Source: Helicobacter ailurogastricus (GTDB lineage: Bacteria > Campylobacterota > Campylobacteria > Campylobacterales > Helicobacteraceae). From it: a stretch of 64,000 nt of DNA. Below the pieces are notes generated by a model. That model ran no database searches, was not told where the DNA came from, and worked only from the letters and a program-made list of their open reading frames with translations. The stretch spans positions 108,582 through 172,581 of the forward strand of contig NZ_CDMG01000004.1 in NCBI RefSeq assembly GCF_001282945.1, given 5' to 3'. The position numbers and the translations under genes are program-made. Positions 42,204-51,703 of the stretch are shown one piece after another. Position 1 is the first letter of the stretch. Each line of letters opens with the position of its first letter.

Positions 42204-43595
42204 ATGTTTAGATTGTTGAGTTATTGCAGTGTGGCTGTGGCAGGTTTGATCTTAGTGGGGTGTGCGCACACGGCGAGCCGTGGGGAGTTAAGCCAGTTCC
42301 AACAAGCCTATTACGCCAAAAACCACCAGCAAGCCGACCAAGTGTCTAAGAGTGCTTTGGCTGAAGACAAGAAACAAAAAGACACGCCCTTGTGGAATTT
42401 AGAAAGTGGGGTAAATGCTTTCATGATGGATCAGTATAGAGCGTCTCTAGACACTCTAGACAAGGCGAACAAGACCTTTGACACGAACTTTAAAGCTATG
42501 GAAAAGGGCATTGATAAAGTCGGGGCAGCCACTTATGGTTCGGCGATGAATGTCCCCTATGAAGGCCACATGTATGAATGGACCTTAACCAACTACTACA
42601 TGGCTCTGGATTATGCGTTCTTAGGCAATAAACAAGACGCAAGGGTGGAGTTTAACCGCACCATCGACAGAGAGCGCCGCATTAAGGATGCCTACAATAA
42701 AGAGTTGGCGAAAGCCGAGGCAGAGTTTCAAAAAGCCAAACAAAAAAACGCCTCTATGGCAGACAAAATGGTTGCTGGCATGTCAAGTTTGGATGGAGAG
42801 CTTAAAAGCCGTTTTTCGAATTTAGAGCGCTTTAGTGCTTATAACGGTTTTATCAATCCGCTTGTCAATTATGTGGGTGGTCTGTTCTTTGCCAACAATG
42901 GGGACAATAGCAAGGCCATTGACGAATTAAAAGAGGTCTATGGGGTGAGCCATAACAAAATCGTGGGCGAGGATTTGAAAAACCTCATGCACCACAGCCG
43001 TGAAAAATACACATGGGTGATTGTGGAAGATGGCATGCAACCCACTTTAAAAGAATATAAAATCCCCTCACTCAACTTTGCCCTCCCCACCATCCAAGAC
43101 GGGCGATCTTTCCACAACAGCTTTAAAATCGTAGAAAATGGCAAGAGTGAAAACATGGGCGTGTTGTCTAACTTTGCCATCATCTTCCAAAAGGAATACC
43201 AAGCCACCCTCCCCGCCATTAAAAACAGAGCCATCGCTTCGGCGATCTTAAAAACAGGCACAGAAGTGGCTCTTAATCAAGGCGGGGCTGCTGTGGGCGG
43301 GGCTACAGGAGCGGCGATGCAAGTGGGTAGTTGGTTTATGCATGCAGCAAATAAAGCCAGCACTGCCGCCGACACTCGAAGCTCTAACATCTTCCCTAGC
43401 ATGGTCTATTTAGGGCGCGTGGATAACAAAAGCCACAAATTCAGTATCCAGATTGACAACTTGCATAGAGACTTTAGCTTTGTGCCCTGTAATGGCAAAG
43501 CCCCCGCCTCCGGGCAAGTTTGCAGCGACACAAACAACATTATCTTTGTCCGCAGTTTCCCCTCTGATTTGAATGTGAAACCCCTTTCTCTCTAG
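42204..43595 (+). CDS. Outer membrane-type lipoprotein, COG3014-like
   Basis: A 463-residue lipoprotein: signal peptide with the lipobox LVGC (Cys at residue ~20). The mature part begins with TPR-like helices (QFQQAYYAKNHQQAD, NLESGVNAFMMDQY, YMALDYAFLGNKQDARVEFNRTIDRER) followed by a mixed domain with the Gly/Ala-rich NQGGAAVGGATGAAMQVG. This plan matches the uncharacterised COG3014 lipoprotein group of proteobacteria. GAAAAGGGAA precedes the ATG. Expression is likely to vary with the poly-G/poly-T tracts upstream. It converges with rsmE (4-base overlap). Confidence 0.8.
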   Translation: MFRLLSYCSVAVAGLILVGCAHTASRGELSQFQQAYYAKNHQQADQVSKSALAEDKKQKDTPLWNLESGVNAFMMDQYRASLDTLDKANKTFDTNFKAMEKGIDKVGAATYGSAMNVPYEGHMYEWTLTNYYMALDYAFLGNKQDARVEFNRTIDRERRIKDAYNKELAKAEAEFQKAKQKNASMADKMVAGMSSLDGELKSRFSNLERFSAYNGFINPLVNYVGGLFFANNGDNSKAIDELKEVYGVSHNKIVGEDLKNLMHHSREKYTWVIVEDGMQPTLKEYKIPSLNFALPTIQDGRSFHNSFKIVENGKSENMGVLSNFAIIFQKEYQATLPAIKNRAIASAILKTGTEVALNQGGAAVGGATGAAMQVGSWFMHAANKASTAADTRSSNIFPSMVYLGRVDNKSHKFSIQIDNLHRDFSFVPCNGKAPASGQVCSDTNNIIFVRSFPSDLNVKPLSL

Positions 43596-44266
43596 GCCTT
43601 AAAGTTTAAGGCAGCGGCAAACAACGCCGCCCCCTCGCTTGTTAAGACTAAATTAGAGGGGCTAAAAACCTCTCTGTCTTTAAAAAGCTTTCTTTCGCTT
43701 TGGCTAAAGCCCCCTTCAGGCCCGATGATGACCCCCTTTTGAGGCTCTAGGCCCTGCGCGTGCCCGCCCAAGTCTAAAACCCCAGCTTGGGGGTAAAGCT
43801 CTAGCGCGCTTGTTAAATCTTTAAGCACCTCTAAGTGCATTAAATCGCTGCGCCCGCTCTGCTCGCAAGAGGCGATGATGATCCGCTCTAATCTTTCTAG
43901 TTTGCTTGTGTCCAACTGCTCGTTTCTTTGGCTAAACTGCGCCATAAAAAAGCTAATTTTTGCCACCCCCATTTGGTTTAAATAGGGCAGGACTTTTTCT
44001 ATATTCTTGGTGTGGATCACCGCCCAAATTAAGTGCGTGGTTTGTGTGGGGCTGACAGGCTTTGCCTGCACGCGCACCAGCTCTAATTTTGCGCTGTGTT
44101 TTTGCACGCTTAGAGGTTTGTAAAAATATAAATTGCTGTCTTTTAAATTGCGTAAGGCGAGTTGCTCTGTGGCCTTTGTGCGGCGGCTTAAATAAACGTG
44201 TGTGTAGGTCTTATCCTCTAGGCTTAAAATGGGTGCGCCGGCTTGGGGGTGATAAACAAAACGCAT
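43592..44266 (-). CDS. rsmE: 16S rRNA (uracil1498-N3)-methyltransferase
   Basis: A SPOUT-class methyltransferase acting on U1498 of 16S rRNA. The N-terminal PUA-like part begins MRFVYHPQAG and has HVYLSRRTKAT; the trefoil knot shows IIASCEQSGRSDL and VIIGPEGGFSQSE, then VLTSEGAALFAA. Start is ATG 44266, which overlaps the stop of the upstream gene by one base (TAATG); an upstream ATG at 44287 lies inside that gene. 224 residues, typical for epsilonproteobacteria. Confidence 0.92.
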   Translation of the reverse strand: MRFVYHPQAGAPILSLEDKTYTHVYLSRRTKATEQLALRNLKDSNLYFYKPLSVQKHSAKLELVRVQAKPVSPTQTTHLIWAVIHTKNIEKVLPYLNQMGVAKISFFMAQFSQRNEQLDTSKLERLERIIIASCEQSGRSDLMHLEVLKDLTSALELYPQAGVLDLGGHAQGLEPQKGVIIGPEGGFSQSERKLFKDREVFSPSNLVLTSEGAALFAAALNFKA

Positions 44267-44661
44267 TAAAGAAACAAAGCAAGGCACAAGAGCAAGTTTA
44301 GTCCATACAAGCCCTTACACCATGTAATGTAGGCAAGCATCAAAGACTCTTTGGTGCGAGCAATTTTGAGCTTACGCACCCGCCACACTTCGCCCCCACA
44401 CACCATACCCAGCACAAGCCCCATCAACCCCACTTTCCAAGAGAAGTTAAAGTGTTGCATCGCCCACAAAAACACCCCGCTAAAAAAGGCCATCGCCCCC
44501 CACATGAACACCATGGGCATCATCAAATAGAGTTTTTTATTTAAAGAGGCGTGGTTTTTTACCAGCCACAAAAAAGCTAAATTCACACAAAAGAGCACGG
44601 GACCCAGAGCCATTAAAAAAACATGAAACTTAAGCGCACTCTGCCACGCCAACTCCATCAT
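44266..44661 (-). CDS. Conserved integral membrane protein of unknown function
   Basis: 131 residues with four hydrophobic segments (FHVFLMALGPVLFCVNLAFLW, KLYLMMPMVFMWGAMAFFSGVFLW, WKVGLMGLVLGMVCG, and the C-terminal LYGLNLLLCLALFL). I recognise it only as the neighbour that also precedes rsmE in H. pylori. It is coupled to rsmE by overlapping stop and start, and its own start overlaps the end of the catalase-like gene by 4 bases, so three genes form one unit. Confidence 0.7.
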   Translation of the reverse strand: MMELAWQSALKFHVFLMALGPVLFCVNLAFLWLVKNHASLNKKLYLMMPMVFMWGAMAFFSGVFLWAMQHFNFSWKVGLMGLVLGMVCGGEVWRVRKLKIARTKESLMLAYITWCKGLYGLNLLLCLALFL

Positions 44662-45620
44662 TGCCGTTTAGCAAAGGTGATGGAATACACCTCGTTTCGC
44701 AACTTAAAGAGCGGGTCTTTGGGCGCTTCTACCCCGCTAGGCAACATGGCAGGCATAAAGACTTCGCCATCGCACCCATGCCCGCTGTAACTTTCTACTT
44801 TAAGTTGCCCGACCTTGATCTCCTCGTGTTTGCCATGCCATAACTTGGTCGTGTCGTTTATGGGGTCGTTTTTATGTGCCAACTCTAAGACCATGTCATA
44901 GACAATGGGGGCTTTAGCGACCTTTTCTTGAAAGTCTTTTTCCAAAAACTCATCGCCCATGCGCTTGAGCTGGGCATTGGTGAGGTTATGCACCCCTTCC
45001 ACAGGGATGAAGCTAAAGCGGGCGGGCAAAAAGCGTTGAGTCTTTTTGTCTTTGAAATAAAAAGTGTGCGTGGAGTAGTAGCGGGTGTTGGCCACGCTTT
45101 TGGTAACACCGACACTTTGCATGTAGTGGGCGAAGTTTCTAAAACTCTGTACTTCTTGCGTGACCCTCTTAATTTTTTCTCGATCCACATGCCCGTTTTT
45201 AGGGATTCGAATCTCTAAAAACCGCCCAAACTCTTCTGCGTTTTTGGCAAAGTTAATGGGGGCGTTTGTCATCACCATCACCCAAGCGTCCCTGCCAAAC
45301 CTTAGTGCCATGCCCCTTGATTTAGATTTGTCACTGGCATGCAAGTTGCCCCCGCCTAGTGAATAGCGCACCTCTGCGGGGATGCTTTGTTTATCTAAAA
45401 GCGGGATGTCTAGCTGTGCTGTAACTTTCGCATCGGGCACAAACACCCCCGCCGCACAAAAGCCCTTAGCGTGGTTGATTTTCTTATGCGGGTCTTTTGC
45501 ATCGCCATTTAGCTGATAAAACAAGTCGGCGATCTTTTGCGCATCATAGACCTCTTTAGCGTGGGTCAAAGAGAGCAAAACCAAAGGCAACAACAACGAG
45601 CAGGCAAATTTAGGCATCAC
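44658..45620 (-). CDS. Periplasmic catalase-like peroxidase (SrpA/KatA-related)
   Basis: A 320-residue haem protein of the catalase superfamily with a signal peptide (residues ~1-21). It is much shorter than true catalases. The distal His is present in INHAKGF, and a haem proximal Tyr in LRNEVYSITFAKR (Arg-x-x-x-Tyr) near the C-terminus. RYSLGGGNLHASDKSKSRGMALRF corresponds to the conserved catalase core. H. pylori has such a protein beside its real catalase and it is described as a periplasmic catalase-like protein; peroxidase rather than catalase activity is expected. It opens a three-gene unit ending with rsmE. Confidence 0.85.
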   Translation of the reverse strand: MMPKFACSLLLPLVLLSLTHAKEVYDAQKIADLFYQLNGDAKDPHKKINHAKGFCAAGVFVPDAKVTAQLDIPLLDKQSIPAEVRYSLGGGNLHASDKSKSRGMALRFGRDAWVMVMTNAPINFAKNAEEFGRFLEIRIPKNGHVDREKIKRVTQEVQSFRNFAHYMQSVGVTKSVANTRYYSTHTFYFKDKKTQRFLPARFSFIPVEGVHNLTNAQLKRMGDEFLEKDFQEKVAKAPIVYDMVLELAHKNDPINDTTKLWHGKHEEIKVGQLKVESYSGHGCDGEVFMPAMLPSGVEAPKDPLFKLRNEVYSITFAKRQ

Positions 45621-45628
45621 ACCCCTTC

Positions 45629-46372
45629 CTAAAAATTATAGACATAGTTGGCATATAAATCGATCACCCGCCTAAAAGAGTAGGTGTCAGTTTGGCTCGT
45701 TGAGCTGTTTGTATAAAAAGGCGTGTTGATGGCAGGGACTCTAAAGCCCACTTCTACGCCATTATGCGCCCCGAAATTTGCCCGCACCCCAAAGTTAAAC
45801 ATCCACTGCACAAAAGTGGGGGAGTAATTGATGTTAGACATGCCAATCGAATCTTTTAAATAAAAATGATTAAGACTCACACAATCGCCGTCTTTCACCA
45901 TTGTTTGGCACACGCCATTGGCCTTGCCCGCCCCCAAAGCCCAGCTAGCCCCCCCTACGGCCATGCCCATAAAGGCCCCGATCTCGACTCCCTTGTTGTA
46001 AAAGAAGGTCCAGAGCGCATCGATGCCCACACCATAAAAAAAGTTACCCACGGGCCCTTGTGTGGGGTATCTGTACCCTGTTTTTTGAGAAAAGCCCCCA
46101 CCCTGCAAACTGATGAGCCCATAGTAGCGCACGCCCCAGTGTCTTTTTTTGCCAAAGAATTGTTTATAGCCCCCCACAAAATCCACCCCGCCCATGTTGG
46201 CAGAAAAGGGACTTGTCGAAGTCCAATTAGGGGTGCGAGTCGCCCGAGACCCCGCTGCGTGGGCGTAATCCACCCCCGCTTGCACATACCAACCATCCTT
46301 AGCCGCCTCTAAGGGTAAGCAACCCACCAAAGCCCCCAAACCCACTATTTGACAAACTACTCTCTTAAGCAA
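45629..46372 (-). CDS. Hop-family-like outer membrane protein
   Basis: A 247-residue beta-barrel protein. A signal peptide (residues ~1-23) is followed by KDGWYVQAGVDYAHAAG, close to the N-terminal signature of the Helicobacter outer membrane protein superfamily. The C-terminus is typical too: VDLYANYVYNF, ending in Phe with alternating hydrophobics, which is the barrel assembly signal. VGGYKQFFGKKRHWGVRYYG is a further superfamily motif. Two Cys (NGVCQTMVKDGDCV) lie in a probable loop. The role (porin or adhesin) is unknown. It follows terC on the same strand (102 bases) and precedes the catalase-like gene (8 bases). Confidence 0.8.
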   Translation of the reverse strand: MLKRVVCQIVGLGALVGCLPLEAAKDGWYVQAGVDYAHAAGSRATRTPNWTSTSPFSANMGGVDFVGGYKQFFGKKRHWGVRYYGLISLQGGGFSQKTGYRYPTQGPVGNFFYGVGIDALWTFFYNKGVEIGAFMGMAVGGASWALGAGKANGVCQTMVKDGDCVSLNHFYLKDSIGMSNINYSPTFVQWMFNFGVRANFGAHNGVEVGFRVPAINTPFYTNSSTSQTDTYSFRRVIDLYANYVYNF

Positions 46373-46474
46373 GCAAACCCCTTTCTTGTAAGATAAAAGG
46401 GCATTTTAGCAAAATTTAGCCCTATCGGCTCTAGGTTTGCCCAACTTAAAGCGCTCTGCCCTTAAAGGCGCAAC

Positions 46475-47605
46475 CTATTTACAATCTCCCTCAAGCTTAA
46501 CAATTCTCTTTTCCAAATCTTGGAGTTTATGCTCGCACGCCTCTAGTCTTGCGTCTGCGGGGGTTGTAACAGGCTCTTTAGGCGCGCTTGGCGTGTCTTC
46601 TTTGCCCTTAAATAAACTCAAGCACACGCCCCCACCCAACACGCCTAGCACAATATAAAGGCTCAAAGTCGGGCCTATGTCTAGTCCAAAACCAAAAAGG
46701 TGCTTGGTCGCGCCCAAAATGAGCTTTAAGCTGATGAACGCCAACACCACAATCACGCTTTTTTCTAGATAAACCAAATGCCCCTTTAGCACCTCAAGCA
46801 CAAAATACAAACTCCTAAGCCCTAAAATGGCAAACATCATCGCGCTGTAAATGATCAAGGGCTCTTTACTCACCGCAATCACGGCCGGCACGCTATCAAA
46901 GGCAAACATGACATCGCTTAACTCAATCACCGCCAAACACAAAAATAAAGGCGTGGCAACCAGCCTTGCCTTAGCAAAGGCGCTTTGGTGGTGCAACTCG
47001 CTCGCCTCTTGCCCCTTTAAATTGCGCTCCAAACCGCTTAGTTGCTCTTTTTTGATAAAAAAATCATGCCCGACTAATTTAGGGTAGACGGGGAAAAACT
47101 TATACACCAAGCGGTAGGCTAAATGTTTGGAGTAGTCCTCTTCATCCTCGCCTTCTTCTTTTTCTTGGTTTTTCACCATCACCACACAGCTATAACCCAC
47201 CAACAAGCCAAAGACGATTTCCACATAACCCGACAAGTGCAAAAGGCCACTGCCCACCAGCACAAAGATGAGCCTAAAGACAATCGCCCCGATGATGCCA
47301 TAATAGAGCACCCGATGGCGGTAAATCTCAGGCACTTTAAACCACGCAAAAATCGCCATCATCACAAAGAGATTATCCACAGACAAAGCTTTTTCGAGCA
47401 CATAGCCCGTTAAAAAAAGCGACATGCTCGTTGCGCCGTCATGCCAGTAGAGGTAGCCCGCAAAGAGCAAAGCCGTACCCACCCAAAAGAGCGACCAACC
47501 TATGGCACTTTTTAGCCCCATCACAGAATCGTGGCTGTGCGCCTTAAAGTCGATGAAAAGAGCTAGGGCCATAAAGAGCAAAAAGACGATTAAATCCAAG
47601 CCCAT
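46475..47605 (-). CDS. TerC-family integral membrane protein
   Basis: 376 residues with about nine membrane segments. Family hallmarks are the paired acidic motifs EKALSVDNLFVMM and VIELSDVMFAFDSVPAV. TerC/Alx-type proteins act in Mn2+ export or metal handling during protein secretion; which metal is moved here is unknown. A charged loop (NQEKEEGEDEEDY) and a C-terminal coiled coil (EACEHKLQDLEKRIVKLEG) extend the usual fold. It starts at 47605, one base before the ttcA-like stop at 47606, so the two may be co-transcribed. Confidence 0.88.
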   Translation of the reverse strand: MGLDLIVFLLFMALALFIDFKAHSHDSVMGLKSAIGWSLFWVGTALLFAGYLYWHDGATSMSLFLTGYVLEKALSVDNLFVMMAIFAWFKVPEIYRHRVLYYGIIGAIVFRLIFVLVGSGLLHLSGYVEIVFGLLVGYSCVVMVKNQEKEEGEDEEDYSKHLAYRLVYKFFPVYPKLVGHDFFIKKEQLSGLERNLKGQEASELHHQSAFAKARLVATPLFLCLAVIELSDVMFAFDSVPAVIAVSKEPLIIYSAMMFAILGLRSLYFVLEVLKGHLVYLEKSVIVVLAFISLKLILGATKHLFGFGLDIGPTLSLYIVLGVLGGGVCLSLFKGKEDTPSAPKEPVTTPADARLEACEHKLQDLEKRIVKLEGDCK

Positions 47606-48373
47606 TTACGCCCCCTGCGCATCCAAAAAGGCGTGGTCGCTAAAGCTGTTGGCGTGCAAATTGCAAAAGGCGTTTTTGAGCGAAGTAAATAGTGTGGGAT
47701 TCGTGCGCTCCATTTCCTTTAAAAAATTCTTGGTGGCTAGCCTGGCGATGGGGGGCTTGTCCGAGTCGGGCTGTTTAGCCGGGCAGTTACAATCAGGGGC
47801 GGTGGGGATGTTTTGGGATTTGACAAAGTCGATGGTTTGGCGCTCTCTGATATGGATGAGCGGGCGGATCACAAACAGCCCATTTTCTGCCTTGTAAATG
47901 GGGGGCATGCTGCGTAGGCTCCCATTATAAGTGAAGTTCATAAAAAAGCTTTCTACGGCATCGTCTAAGTGGTGGGCGATGGCGAGCTTATTAAAGCCAT
48001 TTTCTAAAGCGTGGTTGTAAAGCACGCCACGGCGCATGCGCGAGCAGAAACTGCAATATGAGCTTTGCTCCCGTCTCTTTTCCCTGATGGTTTTGGCAAT
48101 GTTGGTGTGTAAAATCTCATAGGGGATGTTTTGCTCTGCGCACAGCTTAGTGAGCCACGCCAAATCTTCGTTTAGCCCATAATGCACGGTGGCGGCCTTG
48201 AAGCTAAATTTAAAAGGGGCGTGCGCTTGCATGCGCGCCAAAATGCACGAGAGCAGGATCGAATCCTTGCCCCCACTAAGCCCGACTAGAACTTTATCGC
48301 CCTCACCAATGAGGTTATAAGCGGCGTTTGTACGCCCCACGACATTTAAGATTTTTTTACTGATTTCATACAT
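47606..48373 (-). CDS. ttcA: TtcA-family tRNA 2-thiocytidine synthase (PP-loop)
   Basis: A PP-loop ATPase that thiolates C32 of some tRNAs using an iron-sulfur cluster. The PP-loop is VGLSGGKDSILL; the two conserved Cys pairs are CSFCSRMRR and CNCPAKQ; AIAHHLDDAVESFFMNF completes the pattern. Start is ATG 48373; an in-frame start at 48445 lies upstream of a TATAAT at 48426-48431 and is not used if that is the promoter. TtcA and the related TtuA differ little, so the tRNA position is inferred. Divergent from nuoA. Confidence 0.85.
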   Translation of the reverse strand: MYEISKKILNVVGRTNAAYNLIGEGDKVLVGLSGGKDSILLSCILARMQAHAPFKFSFKAATVHYGLNEDLAWLTKLCAEQNIPYEILHTNIAKTIREKRREQSSYCSFCSRMRRGVLYNHALENGFNKLAIAHHLDDAVESFFMNFTYNGSLRSMPPIYKAENGLFVIRPLIHIRERQTIDFVKSQNIPTAPDCNCPAKQPDSDKPPIARLATKNFLKEMERTNPTLFTSLKNAFCNLHANSFSDHAFLDAQGA

Positions 48374-48425
48374 GTTTGTCCCTAGCAATGGTTTGCACCG
48401 CAAAAATATGGGGCAAGAAAGGGGC

Positions 48426-48431
48426 ATTATA
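48426..48431 (-). promoter_or_regulatory. Predicted -10 box of ttcA-terC
   Basis: A perfect TATAAT on the minus strand lies 53 bases before the ttcA ATG. Confidence 0.5.
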
Positions 48432-48520
48432 GCACAAAACGACACACTTACCCATCTTTACAGCCTTGCCAAAAGTTAAGATTAATGAAATTATGCTTTA
48501 ATACTTTGTTTATCTTTGTA

Positions 48521-48925
48521 ATGGAGCTAGCAGTGGGCGTAGAGAGTGTCGCTGAACATCCTTACTTTGGGGTGTTTGTTTTATTGGTTTTTAGCTTTTT
48601 GGTGTTTAATTGGACCTTGCGGATACAGCGATTCATTAGCCGAAAGCTCGCGCGCAAGCAAAATGAAAAACTCAAACTTGCCGCCTATGAGTGCGGACCA
48701 CTCGCCCTAAAGCAACAAAACCGCGTGAGCCACCAATTCTATGTCATGGCAGTGCTTTTTATTCTCTTTGATGTGGAGATTGTTTTTATGTTCCCCTGGG
48801 CTTTGGATTTTAAAGAATTGGGCTTTTTTGGCTTTTTTGAAATGCTAAGTTTTATTGGCTTGCTTGTGGTGGGCTTTGTGTATGCCCTAAAGAAAGGAGC
48901 GTTAGAATGGCACAGCATGCAGTGA
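48521..48925 (+). CDS. nuoA: NADH-quinone oxidoreductase-type complex I, subunit A
   Basis: A membrane subunit at the joint between arms of complex I. Three helices ([55 protein letters not shown]) and the loop [11 protein letters not shown] (the conserved YECG) are seen. The ATG at 48521 gives a protein of 134 residues, about the size of H. pylori NuoA; an in-frame ATG at 48485 could add 12 residues. It heads the 13-gene complex I operon plus pflA, with overlapping or nearly abutting genes throughout. Confidence 0.93.
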   Translation: MELAVGVESVAEHPYFGVFVLLVFSFLVFNWTLRIQRFISRKLARKQNEKLKLAAYECGPLALKQQNRVSHQFYVMAVLFILFDVEIVFMFPWALDFKELGFFGFFEMLSFIGLLVVGFVYALKKGALEWHSMQ

Positions 48926-49416
48926 GTTATTTAAAAAATGGGGGGTTACCCATTGCCTTAACAACTTTAGATCGCTTGCTAAATTGGGGGCGTAGCAATT
49001 CGCTTTGGCCTCTCACTTATGGGCTGGCGTGCTGTGCGATTGAAATGATGGCAACGGGGGGCTCGCGCTTTGACTTTGACAGGTTTGGCACGATTTTTAG
49101 GGCATCGCCTAGACAATCAGATGTGATGATCATCGCGGGCACTCTTACCAAAAAGCACGCCGAATTCACGCGCCGCCTTTACGATCAAATGCCCGAACCT
49201 AAATGGGTGATCTCGATGGGCTCTTGTGCAAACACGGGGGGGATGTTTAACACTTACGCCACTGTGCAGGGGGTCGATCGGGTGATCCCTGTGGATATTT
49301 ACTTGCCCGGGTGCGCGCCCCGCCCTGAAACCTTGCAATACGCCTTAATGGTGTTACAAGATAAAATCCGCCGCCAAAAAGCCCTGCCCGAAAACAACCA
49401 AAAACGCTTGATCTAA
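48907..49416 (+). CDS. nuoB: Complex I subunit B (cluster N2)
   Basis: A 169-residue peripheral subunit holding [4Fe-4S] cluster N2, the last electron donor to quinone. The Cys pair [13 protein letters not shown], then [27 protein letters not shown] and [15 protein letters not shown] sequence ([18 protein letters not shown]) hold all four ligands. It starts inside the end of nuoA (19-base overlap). Confidence 0.98.
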   Translation: MAQHAVSYLKNGGLPIALTTLDRLLNWGRSNSLWPLTYGLACCAIEMMATGGSRFDFDRFGTIFRASPRQSDVMIIAGTLTKKHAEFTRRLYDQMPEPKWVISMGSCANTGGMFNTYATVQGVDRVIPVDIYLPGCAPRPETLQYALMVLQDKIRRQKALPENNQKRLI

Positions 49417-49425
49417 AGGCTTAAC

Positions 49426-50223
49426 ATGGTTAGAAAACAACGCCCTAATGCCAATGTCCAAAAGCAAGTCCATTACTCCGATCGCTTTTATGTCGTGCCC
49501 GCCACGCCCAAAGCCCCCATTGTGGGCTCGCCCTATGAGGTGATTTTCAACCACATCAGCTATTACCACAAGGTGTTAGAAAGCTTCATTGAGCTAGGCA
49601 GCGCGGTGTTTGTCATTGAGGTTAGCGAGGTGGCACAAGTGGCCGAAAGGCTAAAGAATTTGGGCTATGAAACTTTGAGCGAAATGAGCGCGATCGACTT
49701 TTTAGAAAAAAGAGGGGAGTTTGAGCTGTTTTATCAATTTTTATCCTACTTGCCCGGGTATGCCAATAAACGGCGCGTGCGCTTAAAAGCCGTGCTTAAA
49801 CAAGCAGAAAACCCCCCCACCTTAAGCCATTTATACCGCTCGGCTCTGTGGAGTGAGAGAGAGGCTTACGACATGTTTGGGATCGTCTTTGAGGGGCACA
49901 CCCACTTAAAACGCATTTTAATGCCCGATGACTGGGTAGGCCACCCGCTATTAAAATCCTATCCGCTCAAAGGCGATGAGCATGCCGCGTGGTATGAAGT
50001 GGATAAGATTTTTGGCAAAGAGTATCGAGAAATCATAGGGCCAGAGCAAAGGGATAGCGCAAGGGTGGATGACAAAGACACCTTTAACTTCTCTAAGGTC
50101 GGGCATGAGCAGGCTAAGGGCTTGCCCTTAGAGGACAAGGCGGGCAAATACAGCTTTGAAAAATCCCTCTTTGTCAAGGATTTACACAGCCAAGAGCCCA
50201 CAGAGCTAAAGGATCGCCCCTAA
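49426..50223 (+). CDS. nuoC: Complex I subunit C
   Basis: The 30-kDa subunit (265 residues), a structural part of the quinone-binding arm. The family signature is [20 protein letters not shown], followed by [23 protein letters not shown]-terminal extension with acidic and lysine residues is unlike short NuoC proteins. The stop and nuoD start overlap (TAATG). Confidence 0.96.
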   Translation: MVRKQRPNANVQKQVHYSDRFYVVPATPKAPIVGSPYEVIFNHISYYHKVLESFIELGSAVFVIEVSEVAQVAERLKNLGYETLSEMSAIDFLEKRGEFELFYQFLSYLPGYANKRRVRLKAVLKQAENPPTLSHLYRSALWSEREAYDMFGIVFEGHTHLKRILMPDDWVGHPLLKSYPLKGDEHAAWYEVDKIFGKEYREIIGPEQRDSARVDDKDTFNFSKVGHEQAKGLPLEDKAGKYSFEKSLFVKDLHSQEPTELKDRP

Positions 50224-51452
50224 TGGCACAGATTTTTACCAAACTCAAACCGCAATTTGAAAATGTCCTCTTTGAGCGCGATGATAAACAAATGGTGATT
50301 AACTTTGGCCCCCAACACCCCTCTTCACACGGGCAACTGCGTCTGATTTTAGAGCTAGAGGGGGAGAAGATCACCAAAGCCACGCCAGAGATTGGCTACT
50401 TGCATCGGGGTTGTGAAAAGCTGGGCGAGAACATGACCTATAATGAATACATGCCCACCACTGATAGGCTGGATTACACCTCCTCCACGAGCAATAATTA
50501 CGCTTTCGCCCACGCGGTGGAGACCTTGCTAGGTGTTACAATCCCTAGACGCGCGCAGGTGATCCGCACGCTTTTGTTGGAATTAAACCGCGTGATCTCC
50601 CATGTCTTTTTCTTGAGCGTGCATGCGCTGGATGTGGGCGCGATGTCGGTGTTTTTGTATTGCTTTAAAACCCGCGAGTATGGGCTGGACTTGATGGAGG
50701 ATTATTGCGGGGCGCGGCTCACCCACAACGCCATTAGAATCGGGGGCGTGCCTTTAGATTTGCCCCCTAATTGGCTAGAGGGGCTAAAAGCCTTCATTAA
50801 AGAAGTAAGAGAGATGCATAAACTCATCAGCGGGTTGCTTGATAGCAATCGCATTTGGAAAGCCCGCTTAGAGAATGTGGGCACGATCACAAAGGAGCAG
50901 GCCAAATCGTGGGGGGCAAGTGGGATCATGCTAAGGGGCACGGGCATCGCCTATGATGTGCGCAAAGAAGAGCCTTATGAGCTTTACCCTGAGCTAGATT
51001 TTGATATTCCTGTGGGCAATCACGGGGATAGCTACGATCGCTACCAGCTCTATATGCTAGAAATCTTAGAGTCTTTACGTATTTTAGAGCAGTTAATGCC
51101 CATGCACGCTCCCACAGACCCTAGCATTATGGCACACGCTCCGCAGTATTTTAGCGCGCCCAAAGAAGATATTATGACCCAAAACTACGCTTTAATGCAA
51201 CATTTTGTGTTGGTGACTCAAGGCATGCGCCCCCCACAAGGCGAGGTTTATGCTCCCACCGAGTCGCCTAAGGGCGAGCTGGGCTTTTTTATCCACTCAG
51301 AGGGCGAGCCCTACCCTTATCGCTTAAAAATCCGTGCCCCTAGCTTTTTTCATATAGGTTCTATGCAGGATATTTTAGTGGGGCAGTATTTGGCAGACGC
51401 TGTAACCATCATCGGTTCGAGCAACGCGGTTTTTGGGGAGGTGGATCGATGA
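50223..51452 (+). CDS. nuoD: Complex I subunit D
   Basis: The 49-kDa subunit (409 residues), related to [NiFe] hydrogenase large subunits, which lines the quinone site. It shows [39 protein letters not shown] and [28 protein letters not shown] is present. The final residues are VDR. The stop overlaps the next start (ATGA). Confidence 0.98.
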   Translation: MAQIFTKLKPQFENVLFERDDKQMVINFGPQHPSSHGQLRLILELEGEKITKATPEIGYLHRGCEKLGENMTYNEYMPTTDRLDYTSSTSNNYAFAHAVETLLGVTIPRRAQVIRTLLLELNRVISHVFFLSVHALDVGAMSVFLYCFKTREYGLDLMEDYCGARLTHNAIRIGGVPLDLPPNWLEGLKAFIKEVREMHKLISGLLDSNRIWKARLENVGTITKEQAKSWGASGIMLRGTGIAYDVRKEEPYELYPELDFDIPVGNHGDSYDRYQLYMLEILESLRILEQLMPMHAPTDPSIMAHAPQYFSAPKEDIMTQNYALMQHFVLVTQGMRPPQGEVYAPTESPKGELGFFIHSEGEPYPYRLKIRAPSFFHIGSMQDILVGQYLADAVTIIGSSNAVFGEVDR

Positions 51453-51703
51453 AGCGTTTTGATTTGCGGCATTTAAGAGACGAGCCAAATAGTGTAGTGT
51501 TAGAGCGCATGGGGGCGATTTTAGATGAGAGTGTGCGCCCCGGGGAGGTGGTGATCTTCATGTTTGAGGTGGTGGATTTTGACATTGTGGAACAGAGCGC
51601 AGAGGCGATCAAAGAGAGGGGGGATGTTTTGATGAACTCTTTGCGTTTTAATCGGGTGGATTGGACTTTAGTGGTGAAAAGGGCTAATGCATGCCAAGCA
51701 TAG
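51449..51703 (+). CDS. NuoE-position protein of epsilonproteobacterial complex I
   Basis: An 84-residue protein in the place where other bacteria have nuoE. It lacks the four Cys of NuoE and is the counterpart of the small unique gene at this place in H. pylori and Campylobacter. Sequence is mostly acidic alpha/beta ([36 protein letters not shown]). In those relatives it and a second protein replace the NADH-binding module and are thought to take electrons from flavodoxin or another donor. Here the second gene is absent: nuoG starts 13 bases before its end. Confidence 0.8.
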   Translation: MKRFDLRHLRDEPNSVVLERMGAILDESVRPGEVVIFMFEVVDFDIVEQSAEAIKERGDVLMNSLRFNRVDWTLVVKRANACQA